Positions 51,491 through 61,168 are shown, counted from the first letter of the stretch. The stretch: DNA of 63,570 nt from Candidatus Poribacteria bacterium (GCA_028820845.1 JAPPII010000108.1:1-63570); one strand, 5' to 3'. Notes: generated from the letters alone by a model not told the origin. Program-made: numbers and translations.

Positions 51491-53449
51491 TTACGCTAAA
51501 GCCGCGAGTTGGGTCAAATGCCAATTTGGGTCCTCTAACGCCTCGTAAACGACCCCGCCTTCTACCTTCTCAGGCATTGGGAGTCCTAACAGATAGCAAA
51601 GCGTTGGCGCGACATCAACAACGCGAACCTGTCTTTGTAAAGCGATTCCTTGCCGGACACCAGCCCCGGATAAAATAAACGTAGAGTGCTGTCCACCAAT
51701 TCCGAAACTGACAGACGGGAGCTGCTTACCGTGTGCGCCATCGAATTCGGGTCGGAGCGCGTAAACAACATCGCCTACTAAATCGCCATGTAGGTTGAAC
51801 ATCTCGGCATCTGCGCGGGTGACGGCTAATGTAAACGGATGTCGTCCCGTTTCTGCGTCCTTATAGGTATGGAGTGCAGCGATAATCTCTCGTTGCGTCG
51901 CTTCATAGTCCTCAGGTGCAACGATTCCATCGGGTTCACGTCCGGCTAAGTTAATAAAGATATGCACCAAACCGACGTTGACTGCCCGTGTTTTTGTCCA
52001 GTCGATTGCGCCGCTGGCCTCCCTAACGATAAACCCAGTCTCTTCAAGCACTTTTTCGATATCGACAGCACGGAATTGGTTTGGCGTTCCCCCGTGATCG
52101 GCACAGATGAGGACGACTGTATCGTCATCAGCACATTCTACGATCCGCCCAATCATCTGGTCCACAGACGCATACGTGCGTCGCAATCCCTCACGACACC
52201 GGTGAATTGTCTCCGGTGCAGCACCGCTAATTTCATCTGCTTGGCTGAGGAAGAAATGACTGGCGTAATCGGGAGCATGGCTCTCCACCATCAAGACATC
52301 CCAATCGTTGTTTTTTGCGAGATGCGTTGCGACATCGGCGAGGCGTTGGTGGTGGTAGTCTAACACCTCAAAATAGGTATCATCGTCCATCTGTCCCAGA
52401 GCATCGCGCGCGGGGTTTTGAAGGAACGAGCCGATTTCTGTGTCAATCGCGGTGGCGACAGCTTCTGGAACCGTGTAGCCCGTCCGGGGCCAAATCTGTG
52501 GCACGAAAAGTTCAAAAGCATCAGCTGTGGCGGTGAGGGTAACAAGCTTCATTCGCACGTAACCTTCTACGTCTTTACCATCAATCTCAAAGGCATCCAA
52601 CCACCACTCACTCCATTCACCGACCCCGAGATCTGCGACGGCATCGTCTCCAGAGCGACTTTTGCAAATCCGTATTCGGTCGTAGCCGTTATCTTGAGAG
52701 GCGTAAATTAAACCATAAAACTTCTTTGGGACCCGCGCTTCATCAGAGGCATCACCTTCGGAGTGGACTGAAGGCATCACATCTTCCCTGCCACGCGCCA
52801 GAGGTCGGATAGTAAGTTGGACGGCTTGTACCGGTTCTGCAGAATCTGGCAAGGCATCCCAATCAGTATCGTCAATAGGCGTAATGGTTACAGGATCAAC
52901 GTGTCGGACCTTTTGCAGTGCGCTTGGGTCGAGTGTTTCCGGGTCGCGCTGTCCACCGATAGGACGGGGTGCCCATTTTCCTGCGACAAAGAGATGATAC
53001 CCTGCAATCTGATGGTGATTCGAGACGCCGGGTCCGGTTCCCTCAACCTGAATCCCAGTTTTCACAGTGGGGGGCCAAGACATCTCCCACTTCACCAAAA
53101 TCGGTTTCCCACCTGCCCGCTCTACAAGGTTCCATAGATATTCAGATTGGCACAAACCGGTGTTAATGCCCCATGTCGTTTTATCAAGGCGTTCTCCGAG
53201 GGCGCGAATGTTGAAGTCCATCACTCGATGTGTGCCGGGCCACGAACCCGTAGAGAGCGCGGTCCATCCGGGGGGTGTCAAAGTGGGAAATACACCAATC
53301 ATCGGTCGGTAGACCCCGTTCTGGAGGAGCCTCGCCATATTCGGGGTGTGTCCCCAGTCAATCATATTTTTCACCAGTTCCATGCTCGCCCCATCCATCC
53401 CGACAATAATTGCCCGTTTTGCGGGGGCATGTTGTGTGCGTTTTGCCAT
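51491..53449 (-). CDS. Alkaline-phosphatase superfamily phosphodiesterase
   Basis: The 652-residue protein matches type I phosphodiesterase/nucleotide pyrophosphatase proteins. IIVGMDGASMELV provides the first metal Asp, and FPTLTPPGWTALSTG contains the nucleophilic Thr (near residue 58). VESHAPDYASHF and ICADHGGTPNQF supply further metal ligands, and GGQHSTFILSGAGV is the final His motif. An insertion of about 200 residues (155-350) separates nucleophile and second metal site. No signal peptide is seen. AAAAGGAGG precedes ATG 53449. The substrate is unknown. Confidence 0.82.
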   Translation of the reverse strand: MAKRTQHAPAKRAIIVGMDGASMELVKNMIDWGHTPNMARLLQNGVYRPMIGVFPTLTPPGWTALSTGSWPGTHRVMDFNIRALGERLDKTTWGINTGLCQSEYLWNLVERAGGKPILVKWEMSWPPTVKTGIQVEGTGPGVSNHHQIAGYHLFVAGKWAPRPIGGQRDPETLDPSALQKVRHVDPVTITPIDDTDWDALPDSAEPVQAVQLTIRPLARGREDVMPSVHSEGDASDEARVPKKFYGLIYASQDNGYDRIRICKSRSGDDAVADLGVGEWSEWWLDAFEIDGKDVEGYVRMKLVTLTATADAFELFVPQIWPRTGYTVPEAVATAIDTEIGSFLQNPARDALGQMDDDTYFEVLDYHHQRLADVATHLAKNNDWDVLMVESHAPDYASHFFLSQADEISGAAPETIHRCREGLRRTYASVDQMIGRIVECADDDTVVLICADHGGTPNQFRAVDIEKVLEETGFIVREASGAIDWTKTRAVNVGLVHIFINLAGREPDGIVAPEDYEATQREIIAALHTYKDAETGRHPFTLAVTRADAEMFNLHGDLVGDVVYALRPEFDGAHGKQLPSVSFGIGGQHSTFILSGAGVRQGIALQRQVRVVDVAPTLCYLLGLPMPEKVEGGVVYEALEDPNWHLTQLAALA

Positions 53450-53470
53450 TCAGACCTCCTTTTATGCCGA

Positions 53471-53782
53471 TTATCCCCAAAAAGATTTAATTAATGATAC
53501 GATAGCTGCTAATGCTGAGCCCAATGCTATCCAGATAGCAGCCTTCGCGTCTTGGTTTGATGTGGCTTCCTGTCTTCCTTCAAATTTCCCCCGAATCCAT
53601 CTAACGTCCCCGTGAAGATTGGTTACGTCTTTTTCCACGGCTGCTAACCTACTATTTATTCTCTCGTTCATTTTTTCCATTCTGTCTTCCACGCGTTCTA
53701 TTCTGTTTTCTATGCGTTCAGTTGTGCGTTTGAGATCTTCAATAGCGCTTAACATCCGTTCTCTGAAATCTTGGTCTGACAT
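53471..53782 (-). CDS. Coiled-coil protein with C-terminal membrane anchor
   Basis: The 103-residue protein is a long coiled coil (residues 5-65, heptads such as IEDLKRTTERIENRIERVED), then a C-terminal hydrophobic segment of about 18 residues (AAIWIALGSALAAIVSLI). AAAGGAGGACG before ATG 53782 gives a clear start. Tail-anchored coiled coils of this kind are common and poorly defined. It follows the secreted repeat-protein gene by 69 bp and precedes the phosphodiesterase gene by 21 bp on the same strand. Confidence 0.65.
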   Translation of the reverse strand: MSDQDFRERMLSAIEDLKRTTERIENRIERVEDRMEKMNERINSRLAAVEKDVTNLHGDVRWIRGKFEGRQEATSNQDAKAAIWIALGSALAAIVSLIKSFWG

Positions 53783-53851
53783 GTTTTCGTCCTCCTTTTC
53801 TCTATCTATTATGACATAGATTGTCGGAGAATTCAATCAACATTTTGTCTG

Positions 53852-55309
53852 CTATGGCACGCGTTGGATATAGATGTCATAATCTGGACCGCGTGCATCG
53901 CTCCAGACGATAATTGCTGCGTCAAGACCTGTAGCCACGGCTTTCGGACTAATTTGCTCTTTCGGGGCACTGCAGACTGGGATACCATCAATCTCCCAAA
54001 GCGGGTTGCCGTCAGCATCGAGTCGTTGGGCATAGATTGCATCCTCAGTTGAATCCCCAAAGTCCTCCCGATAGTCGAGCCAATAGACGATAACGCCTGC
54101 ATCATTAGTAGGCAGGAGCTGCGGGAGCCTCTGGACACCCGCCTCAGTGCATATAGGCACCCCGTTTTGTAAGTCAACATCTTCACCATCCCAGAGTGCC
54201 TTACCGTTTGCGTCAATACGTTGTGCGTAGAGGTCAGCGAAAATATTTCGTTCATCCCACCAAGCCACGATGAAACCGCCAGTTCCATCAGAGATGCAGT
54301 GCGGTTGTTGCTGATTGACCTGCAATTCACAGACCGGAATACCATCTTTCTCCCACAACGCCTCCCCTTGCGCCGTTATACGTTGTGCGTATAACTGTGC
54401 TCTCGTATAAAACTGCGGGTCATTACGGTAATCCGACCAGACGAAGAAGACCCCACCATTTCCATCACTGGCAGCAACAGGCGCGCCCTGGTTCCCCAGT
54501 GCTACACAGACGGGGATAGGCGCAGTTTCGGCATCAGTGCCAGAATTCCACAGCGGCGTTCCGTCTGCTGAGAGTCGCTGTGCGAAAATGTTCCAATCTG
54601 GGGTGCTAATATCCCACCATGCAAAAATAGCACCGCCTTCCCCATCAGCAATGAGAACCGGATCGTATTGATCTCCCTCACCACTATAGACGGGGACACC
54701 ATTCGTCTCCCATAACGGTTTTCCAGTGCTATCAATTCTCTGGGCATAAATATCTTGATTCTCGTTCCGCCAATCTTCCCATACGACAATCACCCCACCT
54801 TTTCCATCTGCGATAGCGTTGACATCATCTTGCAGCGTTGGATGTGTACAGACAGGGATACCCTCAGCCCCCCAGAGTTTATTGCCGTCGGCATCAATGC
54901 GCTGTGCGTAGCTGTCTTGATTTCCGTGTCGCGTATCACCCCAAACGAGAATGGCACCCCCCTGTGTGTCGCCAACAATCAGTGGCCAACTCTGTGATGA
55001 GGGTAGATCGCAGATTGGGACACCGTCGGTTTTCCAGAGCACATCGCCTGTAGCACTGACGCGCTGGGCATAAATATCACGATTCGCGTTACGTGCATCG
55101 CTCCACGCCACGATCGCACCGTCTTTCCCATCGGGAACAAGGACAGGGAAATGTTGTTCGTTTTGTGCTGTGCATAAGGGTAGGTTTTGCGTTGGGGAAG
55201 TCGTCCATTCTGCGCTGGCTACATCTATTCGCATAAACATGGAAAGGATAGCGAGAATGAGACACATTGGAAGTGATAGAAAAGAACTGCGGTTTGAAGG
55301 CGTGTTCAT
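53852..55309 (-). CDS. Secreted repeat protein, probable beta-propeller
   Basis: From ATG 55309 (GGA five bases upstream) the product has 485 residues, with a signal peptide ending near DVASAEW. The rest is about seven repeats of 50-60 residues, each with a DG.GG.IV.W.D.R core, DIYAQR, and LW...G.PVC; examples are GAIVAWSDARNANRDIYAQR and GVIVVWEDWRNENQDIYAQR. The regular blades suggest a beta-propeller. A conserved Cys ends most repeats. No enzymatic motif is evident. It may be a surface or periplasmic binding protein. Confidence 0.7.
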   Translation of the reverse strand: MNTPSNRSSFLSLPMCLILAILSMFMRIDVASAEWTTSPTQNLPLCTAQNEQHFPVLVPDGKDGAIVAWSDARNANRDIYAQRVSATGDVLWKTDGVPICDLPSSQSWPLIVGDTQGGAILVWGDTRHGNQDSYAQRIDADGNKLWGAEGIPVCTHPTLQDDVNAIADGKGGVIVVWEDWRNENQDIYAQRIDSTGKPLWETNGVPVYSGEGDQYDPVLIADGEGGAIFAWWDISTPDWNIFAQRLSADGTPLWNSGTDAETAPIPVCVALGNQGAPVAASDGNGGVFFVWSDYRNDPQFYTRAQLYAQRITAQGEALWEKDGIPVCELQVNQQQPHCISDGTGGFIVAWWDERNIFADLYAQRIDANGKALWDGEDVDLQNGVPICTEAGVQRLPQLLPTNDAGVIVYWLDYREDFGDSTEDAIYAQRLDADGNPLWEIDGIPVCSAPKEQISPKAVATGLDAAIIVWSDARGPDYDIYIQRVP

Positions 55310-55384
55310 AGCGTTCCATAGAGAACGAAGAAAATAATGCATTGTAGAAAGAATGAGTTGTGTAATCACGCCGCTTCTTTGCGG

Positions 55385-57010
55385 TTAGATTAGCAATTCA
55401 TCCCCGATTGGAAAGAATTGGTCTGCGATTTGTTGTAGATCCATGGAGGTATTGTGTTCAAAAGCGACAACTTCGACCCGTTTATCTTGTTGCTTGATGA
55501 GTTCAGCGAGTGGGCAAAAGTCGCCATCGCCGCTGGCTAAGATGACGACATCCAATGATCCGAGCATTGAAACGACATCTACAGCAATCCCGACATCCCA
55601 ATCGCCTTTCGCCGAGCCGTCACCGCGTAAGCGTAGATCTTTGCTCTTAATCGTATAACCGTTGTGTTCAAGGAGCGAAAGAAAACTGGATTGGTTGATT
55701 TCGGGTATCTGAACAACATAAGCGTAGGCGACCATGAGGTATCGGGGGCCGACGATCAGATCGAGCAGTTTGATATAATCAACTCTGCGTCCGAACCGGT
55801 CTTTAGCGGCATAAAACATATTCTGTACATCGACGAAAACACCGACGCGCGGTTGTTCCGATGTCATACCGTAAGGTCTTTGACTCGCGTTAAGCTCTTG
55901 TGTATCCAAATAAGCAAGGGTTTGACGAATTTGGTTCAGTGCCCCCCGCGCCGTTTGATGGCAACTCTCCAAGGTATCGAAATGGTTGTCTAAACTTCTT
56001 TGAAAATCTTCAAGTTCTTGATGCTCTTTATAGATCGCCTCTTCAACCAATTTGAGGTCGGCAGTAAAAGTCTCTTTCACCGCCTTAACTTGCTCATATT
56101 CTTTTAGTTTTTCTGCTAATTGGCCCTTCTCAACGATGAGTAGCTCACGCTCTTCAGCGAGTTGTTGAAGTTCCGATGTTTCATCAATATAGCGTGCGAC
56201 TTGCTCACGGAGAATACGATTCTCCTCTTCAAGTGTTTTCAAACGCTTGTTGTTCTCGTGATAGGCATCCGCCTCGCTTTTCAACCCTCTGTTCTCTTGT
56301 AATAAAAAACTGCGCTGTTGATCGAGCCGGTCATGGCTCTGCTCCAGCGAAGTATAATCCGCCTTGGAATTTGCCAATTGTTGTTCAAGCTGCGCAATTT
56401 CGGAAACGGGAGCATCCGATTGCTGCCGGCCATCTTCCGCATCGTAGACATACTGTGGCTGAATTTCTTCCAACTGTTCTGTGTTCGGTAGGGTTTCCTG
56501 TCCGTTTACGTGTGGTTCTTCTAATGATTCATAAGTTCTGTTAAGGAGTTGATAGCCGTGTTCAACAACTTCTCGACGTTTATCCGTTAAGAGTGCCCAG
56601 ACAATCTCGGCAAAATCACCGGCTTCAATGAGCACCTCAGATGTTTTAAAAAAGGTTTCGATTTCGGAGACTTCCATGTAACCGACTCGGGAGATCGCTC
56701 CTTGCGCCTTTTCGGTAAAGAACTGGCTCGCGAGTTCTTCCACTGAAGACTCACTATTTTTTTCAGGAGATCTTGGTGCGTACGCCCCATCACTCTCAAC
56801 AGCAATCTTGGGGTCGCCAGTTTGATGCAAAAAAGCATCCGTCAGACTTGCCAATAACTCCCGCTTCGACAATGCGTATAACCGGTCAAAATCCGGCACA
56901 ATACTGGCAGAAGCACTCAATTGGAAGACCTCTCTTTCATCTAAGAGCAGATCGAGGAACCATGTGAGTTGATCTCGCCGTATTTTCAATTTTAGATCTG
57001 AGTTTGGCAT
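55385..57010 (-). CDS. NYN-domain putative RNase with coiled coil
   Basis: The 541-residue protein has a helical N-terminal region, a coiled coil at about residues 205-370 and a C-terminal NYN (LabA/DUF88-like, PIN-fold) domain from about residue 385. The acidic active-site residues are visible in VGVFVDVQNMFYAAK, KGDWDVGIAVDVV and VVILASGDGDFCPLAE. NYN proteins are metal-dependent RNases. The long coiled coil may tether it to a complex. It is upstream of the secreted repeat-protein gene and downstream of the sugar dehydrogenase, all on the minus strand. Confidence 0.78.
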   Translation of the reverse strand: MPNSDLKLKIRRDQLTWFLDLLLDEREVFQLSASASIVPDFDRLYALSKRELLASLTDAFLHQTGDPKIAVESDGAYAPRSPEKNSESSVEELASQFFTEKAQGAISRVGYMEVSEIETFFKTSEVLIEAGDFAEIVWALLTDKRREVVEHGYQLLNRTYESLEEPHVNGQETLPNTEQLEEIQPQYVYDAEDGRQQSDAPVSEIAQLEQQLANSKADYTSLEQSHDRLDQQRSFLLQENRGLKSEADAYHENNKRLKTLEEENRILREQVARYIDETSELQQLAEERELLIVEKGQLAEKLKEYEQVKAVKETFTADLKLVEEAIYKEHQELEDFQRSLDNHFDTLESCHQTARGALNQIRQTLAYLDTQELNASQRPYGMTSEQPRVGVFVDVQNMFYAAKDRFGRRVDYIKLLDLIVGPRYLMVAYAYVVQIPEINQSSFLSLLEHNGYTIKSKDLRLRGDGSAKGDWDVGIAVDVVSMLGSLDVVILASGDGDFCPLAELIKQQDKRVEVVAFEHNTSMDLQQIADQFFPIGDELLI

Positions 57011-57040
57011 AAGTACGTGGGCTCCAAAGGATGTAGGAAA

Positions 57041-58366
57041 TTAAATTTTGATAATTTTTTCTCGTCCATGTTGCACAGCGTGTGTAGCGTTGCGCGTATC
57101 AACGACTAATTGGGCGTGTTCAACAAGCCACTTATAATTTATGGCACTATGATCCGTTAGAATGACGACACAGTCGGCATTTTGGATCAAAGCCGCTGTC
57201 AACGGTTCCGAACGATAGGTTTTCTGTTTATCAAGAGACAAGGTCTCTACATAGGGGTCATGATACAGAAATTTTGCTTTTTTGTCAAGAATTAAACGAA
57301 TTACTTCGAGTGCTGGCGATTCGCGAGTGTCGCTGACATCTTTTTTATAGGCGACACCGAGGATTAATAATTGCGCACCCTCAACGGACTTACGTTGAAG
57401 ATTCAAGGCGTGAACAATCTTATCTACTACATATTTGGGCATCTCGTTGTTAATTTCGCTGGCAAGTTCAATAAAACGTGCATGGTATTCATACATCCGC
57501 GCCTTCCAAGAGAGATAATGCGGATCAATAGGGATGCAGTGTCCACCGAGTCCGGGACCCGGATAGAACGGCATGAAGCCGAAAGGTTTAGTTGCAGCGG
57601 CATCAATGACTTCCCAAACATCCAGATCCATCCGGTCACAGATAAGGGCAATTTCATTGATAAGCCCGATATTGACGCTTCTGAACGTGTTCTCCAGTAA
57701 CTTGACCATCTCAGCGGTTCGGGGGGAAGAGACGGTATGCGTCTTGTTGATGAACTGCTCGTAAAATGTTTTGGCAACATGGGTGCATTGTGGGGTAACA
57801 CCACCGATAATTTTAGGTGTATTCGTCACGAAGTAGGTGCTATTTCCGGGCTCAATGCGTTCGGGTGAAAAAGCGAGATAGAAATCGCGTCCTACCTGTG
57901 CGGGATGGGAATCTTCGGTTTTTCTAAAATGTGCTTTGAGGATTGGAAGGACGATTTCTTCGGTTGCACCGGGGTAGGTGGTGCTTTCAAGGACGATTAG
58001 CTGCTCGGTGTGTAAATGGTGTGCGACTTGCTCGACTGCGGCGGTGATGAACTGCATATCAGGCGTTCGGTTCTCACGCAAAGGCGTTGGCACGCAGATG
58101 TTGACGGTATCCAATTCACGGAGCACAGCGGCATCGGTCGTGACTTGTATCTGTCCAGATGCAATAAGCGGTCCGAGCACGGCATTGGTGACATCTGGCA
58201 CATGCGATATGCCCCGTTTCAACTGTGCTATTTTGTGTGGACAAATATCGATACCTGTGACTCGGAATCCGGCACGCGCGATAGCAACCATAAGCGGCAA
58301 TCCGACATAACCGAGCCCGATAACACCCGCATGAGCAGTCCGGTTTTCTATTTTTTCAAGAATCAT
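57041..58366 (-). CDS. Nucleotide-sugar dehydrogenase (UDP-HexNAc type)
   Basis: The 441-residue enzyme oxidises a UDP-sugar C6 to the acid with two NAD. It has the Rossmann start GVIGLGYVGLPL, the TVNICVPTPL segment, STTYPGATEE, the middle domain LLENTFRSVNIGLINEIA and the catalytic cysteine in GGHCIPIDPHYL. This sequence places it with WbpA/WecC-type UDP-N-acetylhexosamine dehydrogenases. The product would feed surface polysaccharide synthesis, in line with the heptose genes upstream. Confidence 0.88.
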   Translation of the reverse strand: MILEKIENRTAHAGVIGLGYVGLPLMVAIARAGFRVTGIDICPHKIAQLKRGISHVPDVTNAVLGPLIASGQIQVTTDAAVLRELDTVNICVPTPLRENRTPDMQFITAAVEQVAHHLHTEQLIVLESTTYPGATEEIVLPILKAHFRKTEDSHPAQVGRDFYLAFSPERIEPGNSTYFVTNTPKIIGGVTPQCTHVAKTFYEQFINKTHTVSSPRTAEMVKLLENTFRSVNIGLINEIALICDRMDLDVWEVIDAAATKPFGFMPFYPGPGLGGHCIPIDPHYLSWKARMYEYHARFIELASEINNEMPKYVVDKIVHALNLQRKSVEGAQLLILGVAYKKDVSDTRESPALEVIRLILDKKAKFLYHDPYVETLSLDKQKTYRSEPLTAALIQNADCVVILTDHSAINYKWLVEHAQLVVDTRNATHAVQHGREKIIKI

Positions 58367-58483
58367 CTTTTTAATTTTCCTTGCGGGTCGGTCAGGTGGG
58401 TTCGGACTCTCTCGTGCTTTTGCGTAGACCCGCCTGCGCCGTTGTTGCAGGCTACTGTTTTGGTGTAATGTTTAGAAGCACAA

Positions 58484-58595
58484 GACTTACGCGATTTTGA
58501 TCATCGCCAGCGTCTTGAGAGAGGGGTCATCCAAAAAACGCAGGCGGTCTGTAGTACAACCTAACAAGTTATGCCCAAAGCATCCTGCGTAAGTC
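58484..58595. repeat. 112-bp element with 9-bp terminal inverted repeats
   Basis: GACTTACGC (58484-58492) and GCGTAAGTC (58587-58595) bound the element. GCGTAAGTCCT also occurs at 43-53. The right end touches the gmhB stop codon, so gmhB may use sequence of the element for termination. Confidence 0.45.
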
Positions 58596-59177
58596 CTAAG
58601 TGTTAAAAAACCGGAGCCAGCGTGTTGCTGCGTAAAGGTTCGTGAATATCTTGTCTGGGGAGCACTCCTCTTTATTCCCATACTGATCATACTTAGCATT
58701 AATGTAATCGTGGTAACTCTCTTGCCCAAGTCCGGTTAAGACAAGGCATGTTGTGGTCCCAGCACGCCTACCCGCCTGAATATCTGTAAGTACATCGCCA
58801 ATGAAATATGCGCTTGAGAGATCAATATTATGTTCTTGTGCAGCACGCTTTAGCATGCCGGGTTTCGGTTTTCGACATTCGCAACCGGCATCAGGATGAT
58901 GCGGGCAGTAATAAACAGCGTCGATTTCTCCACCTGCTCTTGCGATCTCGGCAATCATTCGAGAATGAATATCCTTCAGGTCCTCCTCCGAATAAAGGCC
59001 TCTGCCAATCCCTGCTTGATTGGTTACGACAAAGATGCGATACCCGCTTTGTGTCAGTTGTTGAATTGCGCTACGGGCACTTGGAATAAAGGAGAAGTCT
59101 ATCCACTTCCGGACGTAACCCATATTTGGAGGGTTCCGATTGATAACGCCATCTCGATCAAGAAAGACAGTTTTCAT
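58596..59177 (-). CDS. gmhB: D-glycero-D-manno-heptose 1,7-bisphosphate 7-phosphatase
   Basis: GmhB is a HAD phosphatase in ADP-heptose synthesis for the LPS core. The 193-residue protein has motif I FLDRDGVIN, TNQAGIGRG (motif II), the zinc loop CPHHPDAGCECRKPKPG, in which Cys and His ligands are complete, and motif IV IGDVLTDIQAGRRAG. The kinase gene hldE1 is 246 bp upstream on the same strand, separated by repeats. Length and motifs are standard. Confidence 0.92.
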   Translation of the reverse strand: MKTVFLDRDGVINRNPPNMGYVRKWIDFSFIPSARSAIQQLTQSGYRIFVVTNQAGIGRGLYSEEDLKDIHSRMIAEIARAGGEIDAVYYCPHHPDAGCECRKPKPGMLKRAAQEHNIDLSSAYFIGDVLTDIQAGRRAGTTTCLVLTGLGQESYHDYINAKYDQYGNKEECSPDKIFTNLYAATRWLRFFNT

Positions 59178-59209
59178 TCTTATAATAAGACCTCATGTCA
59201 GCCCTTGCC

Positions 59210-59258
59210 ACGCAAACTAACAGTTTGCGCTACATAAGAGGGACCACGCAACTGTAGA
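59210..59258. repeat. 49-bp direct repeat, copy A
   Basis: The sequence is the same as 59404-59452 except for two bases. It contains the palindrome CGCAAACTAACAGTTTGCG. Because copy B includes the end of hldE1, copy A may be a duplicated 3' end. Confidence 0.7.
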
Positions 59259-59321
59259 TACTTATACCATTTCTAAAAGTTTATCTCGCATTAACCGAAC
59301 CCACTCACGTCACACCCGGTA

Positions 59322-59342
59322 GGTGCGGTTTCTAACCGCACC
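59322..59342. repeat. Palindromic repeat, GGTGCGGTT variant
   Basis: GGTGCGGTT (59322-59330) and AACCGCACC (59334-59342) are perfect arms around TCT. The layout matches the GGCGAGGTT elements at 38948 and 44308. Confidence 0.6.
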
Positions 59343-59403
59343 GAGCAGTGCTGAAAAATAGCCAACCTTTTAAGAGGAATTATCAATTAGAATTGGTATT
59401 ACT

Positions 59404-59452
59404 ACGCAAACTAATAGTTTGCGCTACATAAGAGGGACCACGCAACTGTGGA
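59404..59452. repeat. 49-bp direct repeat, copy B, overlapping hldE1 end
   Basis: This copy overlaps the last 29 bp of hldE1. Its palindrome CGCAAACTAATAGTTTGCG (59405-59423) starts right after the stop codon and may act as the terminator. Confidence 0.7.
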
Positions 59453-60470
59453 ATTCACTAATTGCCTGGTGGAGTTCCTCTGATGTGACGGTTGCACACC
59501 CCATTTTTCCGACAACAATCCCACTCGCGAGACTGGACAATACTGCAGCCCTATGAAATTCGGCTCCTGCGGCAAGGGCAAGCGTGAATACTGCAACAAC
59601 AGTGTCCCCCGCGCCTGTCACATCCGTTACAACGCTGGAATAAGGGGGTAGATGCTTCACTTGCAGGCTCCCGTCGGTTTCTCGCTGAAACAGAGACATT
59701 CCGTCGGCATCACGTGTAATTAACAACGCCCCAAGCGATAACTGATCCAAAATTTTCTCTCCAACAGTAATCAGGTCTGCTATCTCGGTAATTTCTTCAT
59801 GAACAGCGGCACTGGCTTCTTTATGATTCGGTGTCAGCGCGGTGACACCCTCATAATACCAGAAATTATCGCGCTTTGGATCGACGACGACCGGCACATT
59901 GTAAAATTGTGCCTGTTTCACCACTTCCTTGATAAGTTGCGCATTCACAACCCCCTTATCGTAGTCAGCAAAAACAACGGCATCACTTGCTGGCAATTGA
60001 GAGCCCACTTCAGCTAACAGATGCTCTGACAATCGGGTAGAAATTTTTTGCTTAGACTCCCTATCAATGCGAAGTAGATGTTGTCCGGGTTCCTGCTTTC
60101 CCTCAGCGAAAGTTGAAGTAGCAGCGCGGGCAATTACACGGGTCTTCGTGCTTGTTGGTCGTTCGGAATCAATACAGACTCCAGCAATACCCAGATTCAT
60201 TTCGGTAGCCATCTGGATTAACTTTTCACCGGTTCTGTCTGACCCGATTACACCGACAAGCGCCGCGTCCCCGCCAAGGCTTGCGACATTCTGGGCGACA
60301 TTCGCCGCCCCTCCGCAACTGCTCGTCTCGGTGGACGTTTCAAAGACTGGCACAGGTGCCTCAGGCGAAATCCGAGTCACATCACCCCAGATATATTCAT
60401 CCACGATGATGTCGCCAATAATCATCACCCGTTTGCCTTGAAGTTGTGTAAAAAGAGTTTTTAGATTCAC
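59424..60470 (-). CDS. hldE: D-glycero-beta-D-manno-heptose-7-phosphate kinase
   Basis: This PfkB-family kinase phosphorylates heptose-7-phosphate at C1 for ADP-heptose synthesis. The 348-residue protein covers only the kinase half of HldE (no C-terminal nucleotidyltransferase), so it is the HldA/RfaE1 form. Motifs are GDIIVDEYIWGDVTRISPEAPVPV split over residues 19-43, SCGGAANVAQNVASLGG, DYDKGV, DPKRDN and the catalytic TGAGDTVVAVF. The start is GTG 60470 with no clear ribosome-binding site. The last eight residues (HSCVVPLM) fall inside a repeat. gmhB is downstream. Confidence 0.88.
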   Translation of the reverse strand: MNLKTLFTQLQGKRVMIIGDIIVDEYIWGDVTRISPEAPVPVFETSTETSSCGGAANVAQNVASLGGDAALVGVIGSDRTGEKLIQMATEMNLGIAGVCIDSERPTSTKTRVIARAATSTFAEGKQEPGQHLLRIDRESKQKISTRLSEHLLAEVGSQLPASDAVVFADYDKGVVNAQLIKEVVKQAQFYNVPVVVDPKRDNFWYYEGVTALTPNHKEASAAVHEEITEIADLITVGEKILDQLSLGALLITRDADGMSLFQRETDGSLQVKHLPPYSSVVTDVTGAGDTVVAVFTLALAAGAEFHRAAVLSSLASGIVVGKMGCATVTSEELHQAISEFHSCVVPLM

Positions 60471-61168
60471 GAGAGTATATTAGCATAAATCCGCGCGTTA
60501 AAGCAATAAGATAATCAAGGGGAGTTAGCAGTCAGCGCAAGAAAGTTTGCAAGTGTGCTAAAGTTGGAAAGTTGTTGGGTCGTTAGGATTACCTTTCAAC
60601 TTTAGGCACTTTAGATCGCTTTTTTCTCGGTCTGAATCAGGATTTGCAGGATTCAAAAATTGACGGGATCATACGGAGGTGAATATTGGTTAACGGAACA
60701 GTATATTTTAATCAATTAACGTAACGGCATATCTTAATCAATTTTCGTTAAAAATGTTACACTAAATGTTACACCTATGTCCCATTTGGTGTGTTGCCTG
60801 TAACGTTATAGAACCCAGTCACCGTAAGGGTTTGTTGATGTTTAATTTCCTATTTTTTCTCTTGTGTAAAAAACGCAATTTTGCGAAAAGTGTAACATTT
60901 TTGAGTTAGCGGTCAGCGGTCAGGGCGTTCCGCTGCGCTCTACTCTCAGCGGTCAGCGGTTAACAGTTAGTAAAAAACTTCTGTAGTCTGTTGAAAATGT
61001 TTGTGTCGGTTTCCGCGCCAGTATTTTGTCGTGAGATACAATATTCACCTCTTTGGAAAGTCTTATGATATATTATACGCTATTTGCTAACTTATGTCAA
61101 GTTAAAATGTGTTGGTGATTTATATACTTAAGGATTTAGTTTCAAAAACTTTACACACTCGTTATTGA
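60471..61168. other. 700-bp gene-free stretch rich in repeats
   Basis: No gene is supported. An imperfect inverted repeat pairs 60555-60571 with 60593-60609 (GTGCTAAAGTTGGAAAG against its near-complement). A TAACGG...CTTAATCAATT motif is tandemly repeated at about 60693-60753. GTCAGCGGTCAG-type short repeats lie at 60907-60970. The latter resemble a dispersed repeat also seen upstream of ftsE (47806-47830). Confidence 0.5.

Noticed and set aside
59210-59452. CRISPR-like repeat pair
   Set aside because: There are only two copies, the spacing is 194 bp and one copy is part of a coding end; no array.
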